This document shows positions 14,103 to 16,576 of a DNA stretch of 16,576 bases, in pieces. Each line of letters opens with the position of its first letter. The stretch's first letter is position 1. This DNA is from Bacteroidales bacterium (GTDB lineage Bacteria > Bacteroidota > Bacteroidia > Bacteroidales > WCHB1-69), in NCBI GenBank assembly GCA_031254735.1, contig JAIRTU010000169.1, positions 1 through 16,576 on the forward strand, written 5' to 3'. The notes beneath the pieces were generated by a model, which did no database searches, was not told where the DNA came from, and saw only the letters and a list, made by a program, of their open reading frames with translations. Position numbers and translations under genes: made by a program.

Positions 14103-16576
14103 TTACTCTACAATTAATCGTTTAATCACGACTTCTTCGTTTGAACGAACTATCTTCACCGAATAAACACCGCGTGCATATACCGCTTGAAGTTCTATCG
14201 TATTGCTCTCCATAATATGTCTGTCTATCAATTTACCTGTAACATCGTATATTTCCACTATTGATGTTTGGTCGTCGTCATCGCTTCTGACCAATTCGAT
14301 GGTGTACATATTGCCTTGCGATACCGGCGTAGGATACAACAGATTCTTTTTTATCTTTCGCAAGTTCAAGGTTAGAGGACAGCTTTCCCGGTAAGTGCCG
14401 TCGGCAAAGAATGCGCGAACATGGTAGTCGCCAATCAAACCGTTGGGTTCTACATAGTATTGCGACGAAGATTGAGCCGCTATCGGTTCGCCGTTTTTGT
14501 ACCATTGATACCTCACGTAATTTTGACCGACGCCATTCACATAGATAACATCTTCCCATTTTGTGTCAATAAGAATATGATCGTTTAATTCTATTTCGAT
14601 GACTTCGCCGATAACGGCAGTACAAATATTGCTGACTTCCACATGATATTCTCCCTCCATAGACGACAGGAATATCTCTTCGTAAGTTGTTGATGTTGCG
14701 CCGGCTATCGGGTTGCCTTCGTAATACCATTGATATAACAGATTGCTTCCGTCAGCCGTTACTGTCAAGGTCATAACATCGCCTTGGCAATAATATGCCG
14801 ACGTCGACAAATCGGTGATAACAGGCATTTCTGCAATAACTATGCTAAACGGATAGTCGGTTACACAGATACCTGTTCTGATTTCTACCGTACCTGTATA
14901 CGTTCCGGGAGCAGCCGTATTCGGTATCTCGATTTCTACGAACGAGGGCAACAGAGTATCGAATTGGCTCATCGGAACAAAACCTGCTCCCAAAGCCTCT
15001 GCACCATAGTAAACTCTGTACTCCATGCCTGTTGTCTGTTGCGTTTGATACGGTATGGATACCATCGTATCTCCGTAACACACTTCATTGAGCAGCTGTA
15101 CCTGTATATGATTCGCAGGCTGTACTTCCACTATTACCACCACCGGAGAAGCGGTGGAGCAACTGCCGTCGGCAGGAGTAAGCATAAACTCGTAGCTTAC
15201 CGTTACACTGTTCAACGAAGTATTGGTCAGGATTTCACTTATCGCCTGCGATGCACCAACTGCCGAGTCGCCTCCGTTTATCGCCGGATTGGGCAATCGT
15301 TTCCATCGATAGTTTACATTCGGATAGTCGCTGACAGCCGAATAAATAAAGACATTGCCCGAACAGATAATGCCGCCATGTAAGGACGATACTAAGGTCG
15401 GAGCTTTATTTATCGTTACCGTCAACGGATATATACCACTCTCACACAAGGTTACCGTATCTGCAAAGCGTACATAGTACGTTGTGGTGGTTTGAGGACT
15501 TACAACAGGCGAACTCAACGGAACTATTCCCAGCAGGTCTCTATAGAATCGTACTTCCGTATTGACCGACAAATGAGACACCCCAAGAGACAAATCTGCC
15601 GAAGTACCTTCGCATATTGCCGTATCTGCAATTGCTCCCGCAGGAACACTGCATGCCGTATCCTGCAACGTTATCTCATTCGACCATACCGAACAATCGC
15701 CTTCCATTACCAGCAATCGATATTTTCCGGCTATGTTTGTTGTAAGGTCTCTTTGATTTCCTGCCGGAACGCTTGCATCTCTATACCACAAATAAGTCGG
15801 ACTGCTAAAGTCTGTTTCGTTCTGTATGGACAGATAAACCGGAGTACCTCCATAGATATTACCATTTGCAGGGTTGGAGGTTATCGTCGGAATCATTATA
15901 CCGGTATTGTCGTATGTTACATAAATCATATTACTTACCGATGTACAATTGCCTTCCGTTACGATTAAACGGTATTCGCCTGTATCATTTACGGTGTAAA
16001 CAGTTCCCATTGCCTGCGGAACAGCTTCTCCGTAACGATACCATTGATAGCTTGCCTGACCGTAGTCGAGTTCATTATCCAGACTTAACACCACTACGCC
16101 GTTTACTCCGCAGAGCTTGGTATTTCCCGATAGCGATGATATCTGTGCCTGTAATATACTTGACTGCGAAGGTATCAATGTATATACCGCCGATACCGAA
16201 GAACAACTGCCTTCTATCACTGCCACCATATAATCGCCTGCCTGAGCAGCTACATATATTTCAGAGGTTCCCCTTTGAACTTCAACATTACCGTGATACC
16301 ATATATATTCGGCATTGTTGTAATTTGTGTAATTACTTACTTTCAACATAACGGAACTTGCTGATGCACAGATGACACCGGAAGATGGAATTGCTTCTAC
16401 CACCGGTTTTTCTATCGAACTTGGCTGTCTGTTTATATTCTCTGCCACAGATAAGGTCGTACAATCGCCGTCTTTTACCTCTACCCGGTAAATTCCCCGA
16501 TCGGTTGCCTCGTACCAAGGTTGGTTGGCGCCGGCTATCGGAACATTTTGGTTATACCATTGATAAACCGCCATAC
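14103..16576 (-). CDS. Large surface protein with Ig-like repeats and T9SS type A sorting domain (5' truncated)
   Basis: The reading frame runs off the window, leaving 823 codons from the first in-frame Met. That Met (MAVYQWY) lies inside a repeat and is not the true start. Four Ig-like units are visible, each with a [YI].WY core: Trp6, Trp92, Trp178 and Trp263, a period of 85-86 residues. A typical unit ends in a G.Y...V..G.C.....S pattern. A more diverged part (about 305-590) holds PKD/Ig-like modules with paired cysteines. Two further W-core units follow (Trp616, Trp691), then a C-terminal sorting domain (about 744-823) with YPTPVSQGN, IVEIYDVTGK, ARGVYSVKIV and the KRLIVE end. This domain directs export through the type IX system and attachment at the cell surface. 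The repeats suggest an adhesin or scaffold, and no catalytic domain is visible. It precedes the OmpA-domain gene. Confidence 0.92.
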   Translation of the reverse strand, partial: MAVYQWYNQNVPIAGANQPWYEATDRGIYRVEVKDGDCTTLSVAENINRQPSSIEKPVVEAIPSSGVICASASSVMLKVSNYTNYNNAEYIWYHGNVEVQRGTSEIYVAAQAGDYMVAVIEGSCSSVSAVYTLIPSQSSILQAQISSLSGNTKLCGVNGVVVLSLDNELDYGQASYQWYRYGEAVPQAMGTVYTVNDTGEYRLIVTEGNCTSVSNMIYVTYDNTGIMIPTITSNPANGNIYGGTPVYLSIQNETDFSSPTYLWYRDASVPAGNQRDLTTNIAGKYRLLVMEGDCSVWSNEITLQDTACSVPAGAIADTAICEGTSADLSLGVSHLSVNTEVRFYRDLLGIVPLSSPVVSPQTTTTYYVRFADTVTLCESGIYPLTVTINKAPTLVSSLHGGIICSGNVFIYSAVSDYPNVNYRWKRLPNPAINGGDSAVGASQAISEILTNTSLNSVTVSYEFMLTPADGSCSTASPVVVIVEVQPANHIQVQLLNEVCYGDTMVSIPYQTQQTTGMEYRVYYGAEALGAGFVPMSQFDTLLPSFVEIEIPNTAAPGTYTGTVEIRTGICVTDYPFSIVIAEMPVITDLSTSAYYCQGDVMTLTVTADGSNLLYQWYYEGNPIAGATSTTYEEIFLSSMEGEYHVEVSNICTAVIGEVIEIELNDHILIDTKWEDVIYVNGVGQNYVRYQWYKNGEPIAAQSSSQYYVEPNGLIGDYHVRAFFADGTYRESCPLTLNLRKIKKNLLYPTPVSQGNMYTIELVRSDDDDQTSIVEIYDVTGKLIDRHIMESNTIELQAVYARGVYSVKIVRSNEEVVIKRLIVE

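Noticed and set aside
16572..16574. ATG at 16574 (minus strand) as the true start of the Ig-repeat protein
   Set aside because: It falls within the conserved YQWY core of a repeat, there is no signal peptide, and the frame stays open to the window edge. The gene continues beyond the window.

Overview
The window looks like chromosome of an anaerobic, fermentative member of the Bacteroidetes, most likely Bacteroidales. Three things point there: a large cell-surface protein with Ig-like repeats that ends in a type IX secretion (T9SS) sorting domain; an almost complete lack of Shine-Dalgarno sequences before the genes, with one striking exception; and a perfect Bacteroidetes-type -7 box (TATATTTG) upstream of the hydrogenase operon. 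Genus cannot be assigned from the sequence alone.

Layout. Positions 1-282 hold the end of a TonB C-terminal-domain protein, closed by a strong terminator. Positions 374-4440 carry a short-chain isoprenyl diphosphate synthase, penicillin-binding protein 2 (mrdA) and RodA, on one strand and closely spaced. The first enzyme feeds the isoprenoid pool, from which the peptidoglycan lipid carrier is made. PBP2 and RodA form the elongation-specific peptidoglycan synthase. A YqgE/AlgH-family gene stands alone at 4647-5240.

The centre (5241-12331) is a hydrogen-metabolism and probable hydrogen-sensing module. It reads: promoter, PP2C/SpoIIE-type phosphatase, NuoE-like HydC, NuoF-like HydB, catalytic [FeFe] hydrogenase HydA, rho-independent terminator, then a separate gene for a HydS-like sensory [FeFe]-hydrogenase homologue. 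That protein combines ferredoxin clusters, a modified H-cluster domain, a 4Fe-4S domain, a coiled coil and a PAS domain. HydABC is predicted to couple NAD(H) to H+/H2 and so dispose of fermentation electrons. The HydS homologue and the phosphatase are predicted to sense H2 or redox state and pass a signal on by dephosphorylating an unknown protein. HydB lacks the extra N- and C-terminal Fe-S domains of the Thermotoga maritima bifurcating enzyme, so electron bifurcation should not be assumed. The H-cluster maturases HydE, HydF and HydG are not in the window.

On the minus strand, convergent with hydS, lie an outer-membrane beta-barrel/OmpA-domain protein (12462-14018) and, upstream of it, the large T9SS-sorted Ig-repeat protein (14103 to beyond the window end). 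A hairpin separates the two. No tRNA, rRNA, CRISPR array, insertion sequence or integrase was seen. No gap between genes exceeds 300 bases.
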